NCBI RefSeq assembly: GCF_024220175.1
Contig: NZ_CP098502.1
Span: forward strand, 4,034,514-4,098,513
Direction of reading: 5' to 3'
Source: Paraconexibacter antarcticus
GTDB taxonomy: Bacteria > Actinomycetota > Thermoleophilia > Solirubrobacterales > Solirubrobacteraceae
DNA length: 64,000 bases
Below the pieces are notes generated by a model. The model did not search any database. It worked only from the letters and a program-made list of their open reading frames with translations, and was not told where the DNA came from. This document shows, in pieces, positions 16,777-26,155 of the stretch. The translations under genes and the position numbers were made by a program. Each line of letters begins with the position of its first letter. Within the stretch, counting starts at the first letter, position 1.

Positions 16777-17805
16777 TCAGTACCCGCGGGGCTCGTACCG
16801 CCAGCGGTCGATCGCCGCGCCGATCTGCTCGGCGTAGTCGGCGAGTTCCGCGCCCTCCTTGGGCCCGAGCTGGGTGCGGCAGCCCCGCAGCGCGAGCGTC
16901 GCGATCGGCTCCTGCAGCTCGGTGATCGCGTCGATGAGCATCCGCACGCGGCCGCTGATGACCTGCCCGGCGAGCTCGTTGAGCAGGAGGTCGAGGGCCG
17001 CCTTCAGCCCGACGGCGGCGGCTCGCAGGCGGCCCTGGTCGAGGTCGAGCAGGACGCGGAGGACGAGCTCCTCGGACTCCATCGTCGTCGCCTGGCCGGC
17101 GAGGACGGCGGCCGTGCCCTCGCTCGGCGCGAGCTGGAGGTGGCGTGAGAGCTTCGGCGCGGGCGGCGGGTCGACGAGCACCGAGCGCGTCCACTTGCCG
17201 GCGAAGACCTCCTCGGAGAAGCCGTGCCCGATCCGGACTGCGCGCGGGTCGGCCCGGGAGACGTCGAAGACGTACGGGTCGGCCGAGCACAGCCGGTAGA
17301 CCCCGACCGCGCGGTTGAGGTCGGCGAGCGCCTCGCGGATCCAGCGCTCGCGCTCCGCCGGCTCCATCGCGCGGATGAGCTGGTCCGCCGCCATCTTGTC
17401 GGTGAGCATCTCGCGGCCGCGGATGAGCGTCGCGATCGTCAGCGGCACCTCGGCGGGCTCGTCGGCCGGCGACTGCTCCTTCGCCCCGCCGCGGCGGAGG
17501 AATCCGCCGGAGGACGCCTTGCCGCCGCGCACCCGGACGACGAGGACGTCGGCGCTCGCGAGCAGGCGCTGATCGCCGGTGCCGCGCTCGATCGGGGGCC
17601 CGGCACGGAGCTCCTCGGGCTCGGGGGCGGCGGGTGCCGAGGCCCGGGCGGACCCGGCGGCCACGGCGGTGCGCGCAGGCGCCTCGGCCGGGGCGGGTGC
17701 GGCGGGTTCCGGCGGCTGCATGAGGTAGCGGCCGGCGGCGAGGCCCAGCGAGTGGGTGAACTCGAACTGCACGAACGGGAAGTAGCGGCGGGTGGGCGCC
17801 ATCAT
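16777..17805 (-). CDS. Unknown protein, last gene of the Mce transcription unit
   Basis: About 342 residues. It has a short N-terminus (TRRYFPFVQFEFTHSLGLAAGRYLMQP), an Ala/Pro-rich linker to residue 85, then a soluble region with VLVVRVRGGK and a mostly helical C-terminal half. There is no clear membrane span or signal peptide. The first ATG (17805) overlaps the preceding stop (ATGA) with AGGAG just upstream. The second ATG (17802) is equally usable. Its position at the end of the lipid-transport operon suggests an accessory role, but I do not recognise the family. Confidence 0.72.
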   Translation of the reverse strand: MMAPTRRYFPFVQFEFTHSLGLAAGRYLMQPPEPAAPAPAEAPARTAVAAGSARASAPAAPEPEELRAGPPIERGTGDQRLLASADVLVVRVRGGKASSGGFLRRGGAKEQSPADEPAEVPLTIATLIRGREMLTDKMAADQLIRAMEPAERERWIREALADLNRAVGVYRLCSADPYVFDVSRADPRAVRIGHGFSEEVFAGKWTRSVLVDPPPAPKLSRHLQLAPSEGTAAVLAGQATTMESEELVLRVLLDLDQGRLRAAAVGLKAALDLLLNELAGQVISGRVRMLIDAITELQEPIATLALRGCRTQLGPKEGAELADYAEQIGAAIDRWRYEPRGY

Positions 17806-18419
17806 CGACTCCTGTCGGGCGCAGCCTTGAGCCGCGCGATAGAGAACTGCTTGGAGAGCGCCGTTGCCAGGACGCCGAAGAGGACGACGTCGAGACCGAA
17901 GAACACCGGACTGCGCGCCGTGTGGGCCCCCACCGCGAACCCGATGGCGAAGTGGACCACGATGACGATGATCATCGAGAGGAAGAGGGTGTGCGAGCGG
18001 TAGCCCCGCACGTGCTCGCGGCCCGCGAACTCGAGCACCGCGATCGTGATGAGGGCGAGGCCGCCCGTGAGCGTGCCGCCGGCCTTGGCCGGTCCGCGGA
18101 GCATGCCGGCGATCAGCACGATCGTGCCCGCCAGGATCGCGAACTCGGAGATCGGGGCCCTGCCCCACAGGGCGGCGGGCCGCTCGCCGCGCCGCTGGCG
18201 GCCGGGGCGCCGCGTCGGGCGGTCGGTCCGGGGCACGCGGCCCGGCTCCTTCACGACGCCCGGGGCGACCGCCCCGGCGGCCTTCCACGACGTCTTGGCG
18301 CGGCCCACGACGGAGGTCGTGTCCGCGCCGGACGACGCCGCCGCCGCCCGCTTGGAGGCGGCAGGCGCGTTCGAGATCCCCTTGACGGCCCCGGACCGGG
18401 AGCGGCTGCGCTTGCCCAC
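17802..18419 (-). CDS. Small integral membrane protein of the Mce unit
   Basis: 205 residues. The basic, Ser/Ala-rich cytoplasmic N-terminus (about 85 residues) is followed by four hydrophobic segments (ISEFAILAGTIVLIAGM, LTGGLALITIAVLEFAG, LFLSMIIVIVVHFAIGFAVG, VFFGLDVVLFGVLATAL). The family is unknown. It lies 6 bases after the gene before it in transcription order and overlaps the next one by ATGA, so it is cotranscribed with the Mce genes. It may be a Mce-associated membrane factor (inference from position). Confidence 0.75.
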   Translation of the reverse strand: MGKRSRSRSGAVKGISNAPAASKRAAAASSGADTTSVVGRAKTSWKAAGAVAPGVVKEPGRVPRTDRPTRRPGRQRRGERPAALWGRAPISEFAILAGTIVLIAGMLRGPAKAGGTLTGGLALITIAVLEFAGREHVRGYRSHTLFLSMIIVIVVHFAIGFAVGAHTARSPVFFGLDVVLFGVLATALSKQFSIARLKAAPDRSR

Positions 18420-18425
18420 CGGCCC

Positions 18426-18809
18426 TCAGCTCCCCTTGCGGCCGAGACGGTTGAGGCGGCGCAGGCGGGACGGTCCGGACCCCGGCACGGGCGCCGAGGC
18501 GCGCAGCCGGGCGGTGACCCGCTCGACGACGAGGTCGTGCAGCGCGGTCCGGGCGACGAGCAGCTCGTCCCTGATCTCCTCGAGCTGCGCCGTGGTCAGG
18601 ATCGCGGGGCCGCGGCGCTGCGAGCCGGGCGGCGTGTCGTAGGGGCAGTTGGCGACGGCGAAGCGGCTGATCTCGAGCTCGAGACGGCGGATCTGACGCA
18701 GGAGCTCCGCCCGCATCGGCCCCTCGTCGAGCAGCGGCAGGAACGGCGAGACCGGCGGCGGCGCGTTGCCGTCGCTCGGGGTGATCGGATCACTGGTCCC
18801 GGTGCGCAT
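18426..18809 (-). CDS. Small soluble helical protein of the Mce unit
   Basis: 127 residues from ATG 18809, which has a strong GGAGGAGG ribosome-binding site upstream. A GTG directly before it (18812) is an alternative. The middle is helical, with LLRQIRRLELEISRFAV and ARTALHDLVVERVTARL. The C-terminus is basic (PSRLRRLNRLGRKGS). There is no membrane span and no recognised family. It may act as a cytoplasmic adaptor for the neighbouring membrane proteins. Confidence 0.65.
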   Translation of the reverse strand: MRTGTSDPITPSDGNAPPPVSPFLPLLDEGPMRAELLRQIRRLELEISRFAVANCPYDTPPGSQRRGPAILTTAQLEEIRDELLVARTALHDLVVERVTARLRASAPVPGSGPSRLRRLNRLGRKGS

Positions 18810-18876
18810 CACTCACTCCTCCTCCGGCCGGTCGTGCCTCGTCGCCCGGCCTTCTCCTCCCTATTCGTGCCGGACG

Positions 18877-19686
18877 TCATACCGGCTCACTTCCCCGGCG
18901 CCCGAACTGACCGCCGGTGGCGGTCTCCAGGGGAGATTCCGCCTTTCCGGTCTCCCAGGCAAGGGGACGGCCTCCGGGCCAGTACCCGATGGCCAGCAGC
19001 CCGAGGCTCCCGAGCCAGGCGATGAAGAGCGCGGAGCTGATCGGGAAGGCGATGATCGCGCCGATGACGGTCGTGAAGCCGGCGCCGAGGCCGAAGAGCC
19101 CGAGGAACCGCGTCGTGAGCCCGACGCGCATCGTCTCGACGGCCGTCAGCGAGATCCACAGGCCGAAGAGGAAGCCGCCGCCGATGTTGAGGAAGGCGGC
19201 GGTGTTGCGGTTCAGGTGGTGGACGAGGTCCTTCGCCCGGGCGGCGGTGTGCGGGCCGTCGTGAAGGAACATCCGCCCGGCGTCGCGCTGATCGAAGAAG
19301 CCCATCGAGGTCGACCCGGCGACGATGACGAAGGCGATGATCCCGAGCACGGGGATCCACTTCGTGTAGGACTCCTCGCCGCGGTCCCGCACGGCACGGT
19401 GGATGAAGATGGCGAACGGGATGAGGACGAGGATCGCGGCGATGCGGATGATCATCGCGGCGACCTGTCCCGAGCCCGAGAGGCCGGAGTTCGTCAGCAG
19501 CGAGATGTCCGTCTGCTTGTGGACCTTCTGGGCGACGTCGCTCGCCGCGACGGGCACCGCCGCGATCGTCCCGACGACCGAGAGCACGGCGAGGGCGCCG
19601 ACGGGGCGGCCCCAGCGCCGCTCCCAGGCGAGGTCGGCCGTCGGGCGGTCGTCGTCCGGCTCGAACTGCGGGCCACGGGGGCTCAT
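18877..19686 (-). CDS. Multi-pass membrane protein coupled to the RND transporter
   Basis: 269 residues with six or so hydrophobic segments, including VGALAVLSVVGTIAAVPVAA near residue 30, AAMIIRIAAILVLIPFAIFI near 78, WIPVLGIIAFVIVAG near 110, and a C-terminal pair rich in Gly/Leu. A long loop (about residues 125-155) carries a HDGPHTAARAKDLVHHLNR segment. The start ATG overlaps the stop of the RND transporter (ATGA, 19683-19686), so the two are made together. The family is not recognised. Likely a Mce/RND accessory factor. Confidence 0.78.
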   Translation of the reverse strand: MSPRGPQFEPDDDRPTADLAWERRWGRPVGALAVLSVVGTIAAVPVAASDVAQKVHKQTDISLLTNSGLSGSGQVAAMIIRIAAILVLIPFAIFIHRAVRDRGEESYTKWIPVLGIIAFVIVAGSTSMGFFDQRDAGRMFLHDGPHTAARAKDLVHHLNRNTAAFLNIGGGFLFGLWISLTAVETMRVGLTTRFLGLFGLGAGFTTVIGAIIAFPISSALFIAWLGSLGLLAIGYWPGGRPLAWETGKAESPLETATGGQFGRRGSEPV

Positions 19687-22100
19687 CGTGATGCTCTCCT
19701 GATCCTGAGGGTTCCGGCGGCGGGCGGCGAGGGACGGCGGCGTGGCCCGGAGCCCGAGGGCAGGGCAAGCCACTCCGACGCGTACGGGACGACGAGCACG
19801 GCGACGACGAGGCAGAGGACGAGCTCGGCGGCGACGAGCCAGCCGAGCTGCGCGAGCAGCGGGAGGCGGCTCGCGCCGAGGACGGCGAAGCCGGTCGCGA
19901 CGGTCGCGGCCGAGAGACCGACGGCGCCGCCGATGTCGCGGGTCGCGACCGCCCGGGCGGCGGTCGGGGAGTGGCCGTCGGCGCGGGCCTGGCGGAAGCT
20001 CATGTCGAGCAGCATCCCGAACTCGAGCCCGATGGCGAGCACGAGCGGCTCGAGGGCGGCCGCGAGCGGCGAGAGCGTGACCCCGAGCGCGGCGAGCACG
20101 AGGGACGACAGCCCGGCCGCGAGGAGCGCCGGGGCGAGCACGAGGACGACGCGGCGCAGGTCGCGCCAGAACCCGAAGAGGATGACGCCGACGGTGGCCG
20201 CCGCGAGCAGCAGCAGCCACGGGCGCGAGCCGTCCAGGTGCCGGGTGCTCGTGGCGCTCTCGGCGACGAGGCCGGCGGTCGTCGCGCGGACGCCCGGCGG
20301 CGGCGAGCCGAGCGCCGCGTCGACCCGCCGGACGATCCGCCCCTGCTCGGCCACGGGGACGAACGGAATGCCGTAGGTCAGCTCGGCGAGGTGGTGGTCC
20401 CGGCTGACGACGGCGCTGAGGAAGTACGACGGCAGCAGACGGAGCATCCCGTCGACCGCCGCGCGGTCGAGGACGGCGGACGGGTCACCGCCGGAGACGA
20501 GGCTCGCGAGGTCGGGCCCCGGCCGCAGCCGCCGATCGACCGCCTGGGCCCGCGCGGCGGCCCGCCCGAGCCACTCCAGGACCGCGGGCGAGGTGACGTC
20601 CTCGGCGCGGACGGCGACGCTGATCTGCCCGCTCGTGCCGATCTCCTTCTGCACCGCCTGCGTGTCACGGAGCTCGGCGAGCCCCTTCGGCGCGAGCTGC
20701 GAGATGTCCGACTGCAGGCGGACGTGGTTGCTCACCGCGATGCCGGCGAGCGCGAGCACGGCCGCCGCCGCGAGCACGGCGGGCGGCGGGGACAGCCGCG
20801 TGAGCCGCCCGACCTGCGGCAGCGCGAGCGGCGCGGACGGGCCGCGGTCGACGAGCACGAGCAGCGCCGGGCCGACGCCCAGGGCGACCGCCACCGCCGA
20901 CAGGCAGCCGATCGCGAGCACGGCGCCGAGCCGGTCGATGAGCGGCACGGGGCTCGCGAGCAGCACGAGGAAGCCGGCGGCCATCGCGCCGGCGGCGATC
21001 AGCAGCGTCGGGCGCAGCGCGCCCCGTGCCCGGGCCGCCGCGCCGGCCGGCGCGAGGCCGGCCTGCCGCTCGATCCAGTAGCGGGCCTGGAGCTGCACGG
21101 CGAAGTCGAGCCCGAGGCCGAGGATGACCGGCAGCGCGGCGACGGTGGACACCGTCAGGCCGAGGCCGAGGGGCCAGCTCAGCGCGAGGCAGACGCCCAC
21201 CGAGCCGAGCGCGAGCGCGAGGGCCACGAGCCGGCCGCGCCGCCCGCGCAGGACGACGAGCAGCAGGAGGAGCATCGCGACGACCGCGACCGGGGCGAGC
21301 CGGAGGATCTCCAGGCGCGTCTGGCGCTCGAGCGCGGCGGCGAGCAGCGGCAGGCCGGCGACGGAGAGCTGCGTCCCGGAGATCTTCGCCGCACCGGTGA
21401 CCTTCCGGATCTGGCGGCCGAGGGCGAGCATCTCCGCGCCGCTGATGCCGGCCTTCGGACGCACGAGCACGAGCGCGTGGTCGGCGTCCGGGAAGAGCCA
21501 GCGGAAGCGCTGCTTGGGCTCGACGCCCGCGCCGAAGACGAGCTGGTCGATGAAGTTCGTGTTCGTCAGCGCCGGCAGGCCGACCGACCCGAACCGCACG
21601 AGCAGATCCTGCAGCGGCTTGCCCTGGGTGCCGAGGACGCGCTGGAACGCGGCCTCTCGCGCCGCGGCGACCGCGGCCGGGCCGGCTCCCCGCGCGCGGG
21701 CGGCCCGGACGGCGGCGGCCTCGGCCGCGCTCGCCTGCGCCCCCACGGCGCCGAGCTGCTGCGAGATGACGCGGCTGGTCTGCACGATCGTCTGGTTGAT
21801 GAACGTGCCCGGCCCGTACACCGCCTTCACGCCCTTCAGCCGGGCGAGCCGGCCCTCCATGTCGAGGAGGCGGACGAGCTGCGGCGGGGCGAGCGTCTGC
21901 GTGAGGTCACCCCGGACGACGACGGCGATCGGGTCCTGGCCGAACTCGCCGGCCAGGCCCTGCGTCGCCTGCGCGATCTCCGACCGCTGACCGACCAGCA
22001 GGTCGGTCGACGGCGTGCTCGTCAGCTGCGTGCCCGCGAGCACGCAGAGGGCGAGCACGGCGAGCGCACAGACGAGCGTCGTGCGCGGCCGGGCGATCAC
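19683..22100 (-). CDS. RND/MMPL-family lipid transporter
   Basis: 805 residues with two repeats of the RND plan: TM1 at residues 8-25, a large periplasmic loop to about 265, a block of five spans (VAVVAMLLLLLVVLRG, LPVILGLGLDFAVQLQARYW and so on) to 425, a second TM near 445, a second loop, and a final five-span block from 635 to 785. LGLGLDFAVQLQARY and AIGLEFGMLLDMSFRQ are the matching TM4-like motifs. The family (MmpL/HpnN) exports or moves lipids using the proton gradient. Its place directly behind the sixth Mce gene implies a joint function in lipid traffic. Confidence 0.9.
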   Translation of the reverse strand: MIARPRTTLVCALAVLALCVLAGTQLTSTPSTDLLVGQRSEIAQATQGLAGEFGQDPIAVVVRGDLTQTLAPPQLVRLLDMEGRLARLKGVKAVYGPGTFINQTIVQTSRVISQQLGAVGAQASAAEAAAVRAARARGAGPAAVAAAREAAFQRVLGTQGKPLQDLLVRFGSVGLPALTNTNFIDQLVFGAGVEPKQRFRWLFPDADHALVLVRPKAGISGAEMLALGRQIRKVTGAAKISGTQLSVAGLPLLAAALERQTRLEILRLAPVAVVAMLLLLLVVLRGRRGRLVALALALGSVGVCLALSWPLGLGLTVSTVAALPVILGLGLDFAVQLQARYWIERQAGLAPAGAAARARGALRPTLLIAAGAMAAGFLVLLASPVPLIDRLGAVLAIGCLSAVAVALGVGPALLVLVDRGPSAPLALPQVGRLTRLSPPPAVLAAAAVLALAGIAVSNHVRLQSDISQLAPKGLAELRDTQAVQKEIGTSGQISVAVRAEDVTSPAVLEWLGRAAARAQAVDRRLRPGPDLASLVSGGDPSAVLDRAAVDGMLRLLPSYFLSAVVSRDHHLAELTYGIPFVPVAEQGRIVRRVDAALGSPPPGVRATTAGLVAESATSTRHLDGSRPWLLLLAAATVGVILFGFWRDLRRVVLVLAPALLAAGLSSLVLAALGVTLSPLAAALEPLVLAIGLEFGMLLDMSFRQARADGHSPTAARAVATRDIGGAVGLSAATVATGFAVLGASRLPLLAQLGWLVAAELVLCLVVAVLVVPYASEWLALPSGSGPRRRPSPPAAGTLRIRRASR

Positions 22101-22109
22101 CAGCCGTCC

Positions 22110-23435
22110 CTACTTGGACGGCTGGACCTGCGTGAAGGACCCGTCGTAGTCCTTCGGGTCCCCGGCAGTGCCGGGCGCCGGGTACGGGTTGGCGCGGGTC
22201 CTCAGCAGGCCGAACGACCCGCTGCTGACGAGCGCGTGGACGATCTTCGCCGCCTCCGGCGTGATGTTCGTCAGCGCGTCCGGGCCGGTCATCGCGAAGA
22301 CGCGGCCGCGGTAGCCGAGGGCGTCCTTCGCCGACACGAGGGCGCCGACGTTCGCGAAGAACGACCCGAACTCCTGGGTGTACGGCTTCAGGTAGCCCGC
22401 CGTCGGGCTCGTCTGACGCAGGAACGCGTCGAGCGGGCGGATGACGGAGCTCAGCTGCGACGAGGCCGGGGTCAGCTGCGAGAGCAGCGGGTCGACCTTC
22501 GCGAGGAACGGGCTCAGCTCGCGGAAGAGCGTGCGGGTGCTCTTCGCCACCGGGCCGAGGTCCTGGATCGCCGGCGACAGCTGGCGGGAGGAGAACTTGA
22601 GCGACCGGAAGACCGGCGTGGCCGTCGACGAGAAGCTCGCGAGCCGCCGGACGCTCTCCTGCGCCTGGTCGAGCGTGGAGGGGATCTCCTTCAGCGTCTG
22701 GCGGAACTGCGCGTCACGCTGGTTGACGGCGTCGGCGGTCGTCTTCGCGTCGACGGCGAGGCTGCGGAAGGCCGCGGTGCGCTCGCCGAGCGCGCCGAGG
22801 ACCTGACCCGTGTTGTCGATGAGGGCTGCGAGCTCCCGGCGCTGCGGCACGAGGATCCGGCCTAGGCGCCCGCCGTTGGTCACGAACGGGTTGATCGATC
22901 CGAAGAGCTTGTTGAGGTTCTTCCCGTTGCCCTCGAGGCCGACGCCGATGCCCTTGAGGTTGCGCCGGACCTCGGCGCGCGTCTTGTCGTCGAGCGTCGA
23001 GAGGATGCGCTCGAGCGGCGCGATCTCCTTGGCCTGGCTGAGCGGCAGCGTCGCCTTGTTCGGGAGCGTGCCGGCGGACGGCGTGCCGGGATCGACGTCC
23101 AGGTAGCTCTCGCCGACGAGCGTCTTGGTCCGCACCCGCACGGTGGCGTTCCGGTACAGCTTGGCCTGGCTCTTCTTCTCGATCTCGAAGGTGATGCGGC
23201 CGTTCTGCCCGTCCGGCTCGATCTTCCGGATCCGGCCGATCTTCACGCCGTCCTCGCGGACGTCGGAGTTGTTGACGATGTTCAGCGCGTCCGGGACGAC
23301 CGCGCTTGCCGTGTACGGGCTGTGGAGGCGGAGGCGACCGCCGGCCTGCGTGAACAGGTACAGGAACATCAGGACGCAGATGACGGCGAAGCCGACGAGG
23401 GTGATGACCTTGCCCCGCATGTGAGAGATGTTCAT
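22110..23435 (-). CDS. mceF: Mce-family protein, sixth in the operon
   Basis: 441 residues. One N-terminal membrane anchor (VITLVGFAVICVLMFLYLFT) is followed by an MCE/MlaD domain at about residues 40-115, with VREDGVKIGRIRKIEPDG and LVGESYLDVDPG. A long helical tail region to about 380 would form the tube or needle, and a short C-terminal end holds ANPYPAPGTAG. The ANPYPxP motif also ends the third Mce protein. MCE proteins assemble as hexamers that shuttle lipids across the envelope; in actinobacteria six different genes supply the ring. Confidence 0.93.
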   Translation of the reverse strand: MNISHMRGKVITLVGFAVICVLMFLYLFTQAGGRLRLHSPYTASAVVPDALNIVNNSDVREDGVKIGRIRKIEPDGQNGRITFEIEKKSQAKLYRNATVRVRTKTLVGESYLDVDPGTPSAGTLPNKATLPLSQAKEIAPLERILSTLDDKTRAEVRRNLKGIGVGLEGNGKNLNKLFGSINPFVTNGGRLGRILVPQRRELAALIDNTGQVLGALGERTAAFRSLAVDAKTTADAVNQRDAQFRQTLKEIPSTLDQAQESVRRLASFSSTATPVFRSLKFSSRQLSPAIQDLGPVAKSTRTLFRELSPFLAKVDPLLSQLTPASSQLSSVIRPLDAFLRQTSPTAGYLKPYTQEFGSFFANVGALVSAKDALGYRGRVFAMTGPDALTNITPEAAKIVHALVSSGSFGLLRTRANPYPAPGTAGDPKDYDGSFTQVQPSK

Positions 23436-23442
23436 CAGGCGT

Positions 23443-24696
23443 TCACTTTCCGCCGGTGCAGCTGGCGATGGGCTTCGAGTTCAGCGGCGGCGGCTTGAGG
23501 TCCGACGGTGCATCGGTGTCGACGACCTCGTCGGCGCGCGGGAACGACCCGTTGGCGTCCGTGTACTTGAGCACCGACATCGTGTTGTTCATGAAGCCGT
23601 TGAGCGTGGCCATGCACGGGTCGAGCTTCGCCGTGAGGCTGTCGAACTGCGGGGCCTGCCCGCGGAGGCGGCCGAAGGCCGTGGACAGCGACCGCGCGGT
23701 GGACGGCAACGTCCGGGCCATCGTCCGCAGGTCGCGGGTCGCGGGCCGGAAGGCCGCGAGCGCCGGCGTCGCGTCCGTGCCGAACTTCTGCAGGTTCGCG
23801 AGGCCGCTCTTCAGGTCCGCCGCCACCGGCTTCAGCGAGGTGAGCGCCGGATCGAGGTGACCGGAGAGGTTCTCGACCGCCGCGAACGAGTCGCGCATGA
23901 CCGGCACCAGCTGCCCGAGGCTCGAGAGCGTCGCGGCCAGCGGCTGGTCGTTCTGCGCGAGCTCGCCGAGCGTCTGGTTGCCCTGGACGACGAACTTGTT
24001 GAGGTCCTGGTCACGCTTGGCGAGCGCGGCGCTGAGCGCCCCGAAGTTGTGGATGACCCGCTTGAGGGCCGCCTGCCGGTCCGCCAGGACGCGGGTGGTG
24101 TCCTCCGCGACGTGGAGGAACGGCGCGAGCGACGCGAACGTCGCGCGGAGCTTGACCCCGCCGTCGCTGAGGCCCTTGCCGAGCTCGCTCAGGAGGATCG
24201 TCAGGCGCTCGCGGGTGTTCGCGTTGAACGTGTCGAGCACCCGTGAGACGTCGACCGGGCTGATCGTCTGATCGGCGGCGATGATGTCGTTCTGCGTCGC
24301 CTCGCCCGCGGACTTGTGCCCACGATCGGTGACGTTGACGTAGAGGTCCTCGAGCGGGGTGACCGGGCGGATGCGCAGGTGCGCGTCCTTGTAGATCGGC
24401 CCCCACTTCTTCTCGATCTTCAGCGTGAGGACCGGGTGCCCGTTCACGAGCTTGGACTGCGACACGATGCCGACCTTCACGCCGTGGATGCGGACCTGGT
24501 GGCCGCCGGGGAAGATGCCCTTGACGTCGTCGAACTGCGCACGCACGGTCCGGTAGGACTGCCACGGCCGCTGGAAGGTGACGTTCCGGGCGACGCCGGC
24601 GAAGGTGACCGCCGCGAGGCCCGCCATGATCACGAGCAGGATCAGCGGCTTCATCGAGCGCCGCGCTTCCAGGATCAGTCGTTCTGGGTTGAGCAT
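23443..24696 (-). CDS. mceE: Mce-family protein, fifth in the operon
   Basis: 417 residues with an N-terminal anchor (PLILLVIMAGLAAVTFAG), an MCE domain (FDDVKGIFPGGHQVRIHGVKV, LEDLYVNVTD) and a helical tail with repeated Leu/Ala heptads. No lipobox cysteine is seen at the N-terminus, unlike the lipoprotein MceE of mycobacteria. Two C-terminal cysteines (LDPCMATLNG and ASCTGGK) could form a disulfide. It lies 7 bases before the sixth gene and 5 bases behind the fourth. Confidence 0.93.
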   Translation of the reverse strand: MLNPERLILEARRSMKPLILLVIMAGLAAVTFAGVARNVTFQRPWQSYRTVRAQFDDVKGIFPGGHQVRIHGVKVGIVSQSKLVNGHPVLTLKIEKKWGPIYKDAHLRIRPVTPLEDLYVNVTDRGHKSAGEATQNDIIAADQTISPVDVSRVLDTFNANTRERLTILLSELGKGLSDGGVKLRATFASLAPFLHVAEDTTRVLADRQAALKRVIHNFGALSAALAKRDQDLNKFVVQGNQTLGELAQNDQPLAATLSSLGQLVPVMRDSFAAVENLSGHLDPALTSLKPVAADLKSGLANLQKFGTDATPALAAFRPATRDLRTMARTLPSTARSLSTAFGRLRGQAPQFDSLTAKLDPCMATLNGFMNNTMSVLKYTDANGSFPRADEVVDTDAPSDLKPPPLNSKPIASCTGGK

Positions 24697-24701
24697 CCGC
24701 C

Positions 24702-26153
24702 TCAGCCTCCGAGCAGCCCGGCGAGCCGGGAGATGGTCTTGGCCGCGGCGCTGGGCGCCGCGGGGGACTTGGTCGACGCCTGCGGCGCCTTGGTCGGCGC
24801 GGCCTTGCGGCTCGACGTCCGGGCGCCGCCCGGTGCCTTGCCGAAGCCGGGGATGAACTGGCCGAGCGCCTGGTTCAGCGCGCCGCAGTTCACGCCCGGG
24901 GGCGAGATGTTCAGGCTGCAGGGCAGGAAGCCGGCCGAGTGGCCGCCGCCGTTGACGGCCTGGAAGCGCTGCGTGAAGCCGTAGGCGTCGAAGAGCGACG
25001 TGCTCGACGAGACCGACGCGATCGTCGGGCCGATGGCCTCGTACAGCTTCAGGCCGGTCGCGCCCTTCTTGTTCAGGCCCGGGATGATCGAGGCGTTGAG
25101 CCGGTCGAACGTCGGCTCCAGGCCCTTGAGCAGCGGCAGGCCGTTCCGGCTCGCGGAGCGGAGCTTCACGAGCGCGGGACGGAGGTCCTGCAGCAGCGGG
25201 CGGGCGTCGTCGAGGGTCGGACGCAGCTGGACGAGCGCCGGGCGCACGGCGCGACCCGCGTCGTCGAGGACGCGGACGCCGGGACGCAGCGAGTCGGCGA
25301 CCGGGTCGAGCGTGTCGAGCGTCGTCCGCAGGCGCGTCATCGTCCGACGCGTCTGGTCGAGGGCCGACGGCCCGTTGCGCAGCGTCGAGTCGAGCGCCGC
25401 GTTCTGGGCGGCGGTCACGCCGATGGTCGTGTCGGTGTTGTTGACGACCTGACCGAGCTGGACCTCGTTCCGCGCAAGCGCGCCCATGAAGCGGCTCGCC
25501 GACGCGACGGTGTCGGTCAGGTCACCCGGCTTCGTGCCGCGCAGGGCGTTGATGCCGGGCGCGATCTGGGTCATCGCCGGCCCGGCCGCGTCGAGGCTGC
25601 GCCCCGCCGCGGTGTTGCCGTTGAAGCCCTTGTCGAACTCCTTGAAGAGGGTCTGCATCCCGGCGCGGCTCGGCGGGGTCAGGGCCGTGAGGACCTGGTC
25701 GAGCTCGACCTGGGTCGTCGTGTTCTTCATCGCGATCGTCTGGCCGCCCAGCGGCTGCGGGGCCGAGCCCTCGTCGAGCTGGATGTAGAACGCGAAGCCG
25801 AGGAGCGTGCGCCAGTAGATGTGCGCGGTCGCGTCCTTGCGCAGGTGCACGCCCTTGTCCGTGATGTTCATCTTCACGCGGACACCGCGGCCGCCCGGGA
25901 GGCGCTCGACGCTGTCGACCTTGCCGACGTCGACGCCGGCCACGCGGACCGGGGTCTTGCCGGGGGTGACGTTCGCGACCGTCGCGAAGTCGGCCGTGAC
26001 CGTCCGGCCGCCCTGGGGCACGAACGGGATGGAGCCGCCCGTGTAGGCGTAGTACAGCGCGGCGCCGAGGATGGCGAGCACGATGATGCCGTTGCGCGTG
26101 TGGCGGTCGCGGGCGCGACCGGGGACCTGCTCGAACCTGCTGAAGACACCCAT
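24702..26153 (-). CDS. mceD: Mce-family protein, fourth in the operon, with a Lys/Ala/Pro tail
   Basis: 483 residues from ATG 26153 (MGVFSRFEQVPGR). The anchor is GIIVLAILGAALYYAYTGG. The MCE domain runs through FATVANVTPGKTPVRVAGVD and LLGFAFYIQLDEG, and a long helical region follows. The C-terminal 45 residues are Lys/Ala/Pro/Ser-rich and finish TISRLAGLLGG, much like the end of the second Mce protein (KILNYLLGP). Two cysteines near residue 425 (LPCSLNISPPGVNCG) may pair. It starts 2 bases behind the third gene. Confidence 0.92.
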   Translation of the reverse strand: MGVFSRFEQVPGRARDRHTRNGIIVLAILGAALYYAYTGGSIPFVPQGGRTVTADFATVANVTPGKTPVRVAGVDVGKVDSVERLPGGRGVRVKMNITDKGVHLRKDATAHIYWRTLLGFAFYIQLDEGSAPQPLGGQTIAMKNTTTQVELDQVLTALTPPSRAGMQTLFKEFDKGFNGNTAAGRSLDAAGPAMTQIAPGINALRGTKPGDLTDTVASASRFMGALARNEVQLGQVVNNTDTTIGVTAAQNAALDSTLRNGPSALDQTRRTMTRLRTTLDTLDPVADSLRPGVRVLDDAGRAVRPALVQLRPTLDDARPLLQDLRPALVKLRSASRNGLPLLKGLEPTFDRLNASIIPGLNKKGATGLKLYEAIGPTIASVSSSTSLFDAYGFTQRFQAVNGGGHSAGFLPCSLNISPPGVNCGALNQALGQFIPGFGKAPGGARTSSRKAAPTKAPQASTKSPAAPSAAAKTISRLAGLLGG

Positions 26154-26155
26154 GT

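Noticed and set aside
19971..22865. A 964-codon plus-strand open frame
   Set aside because: It is antisense to the RND and Mce genes and composed of Arg/Gly/Glu-rich low-complexity sequence. It is a GC-rich shadow frame.
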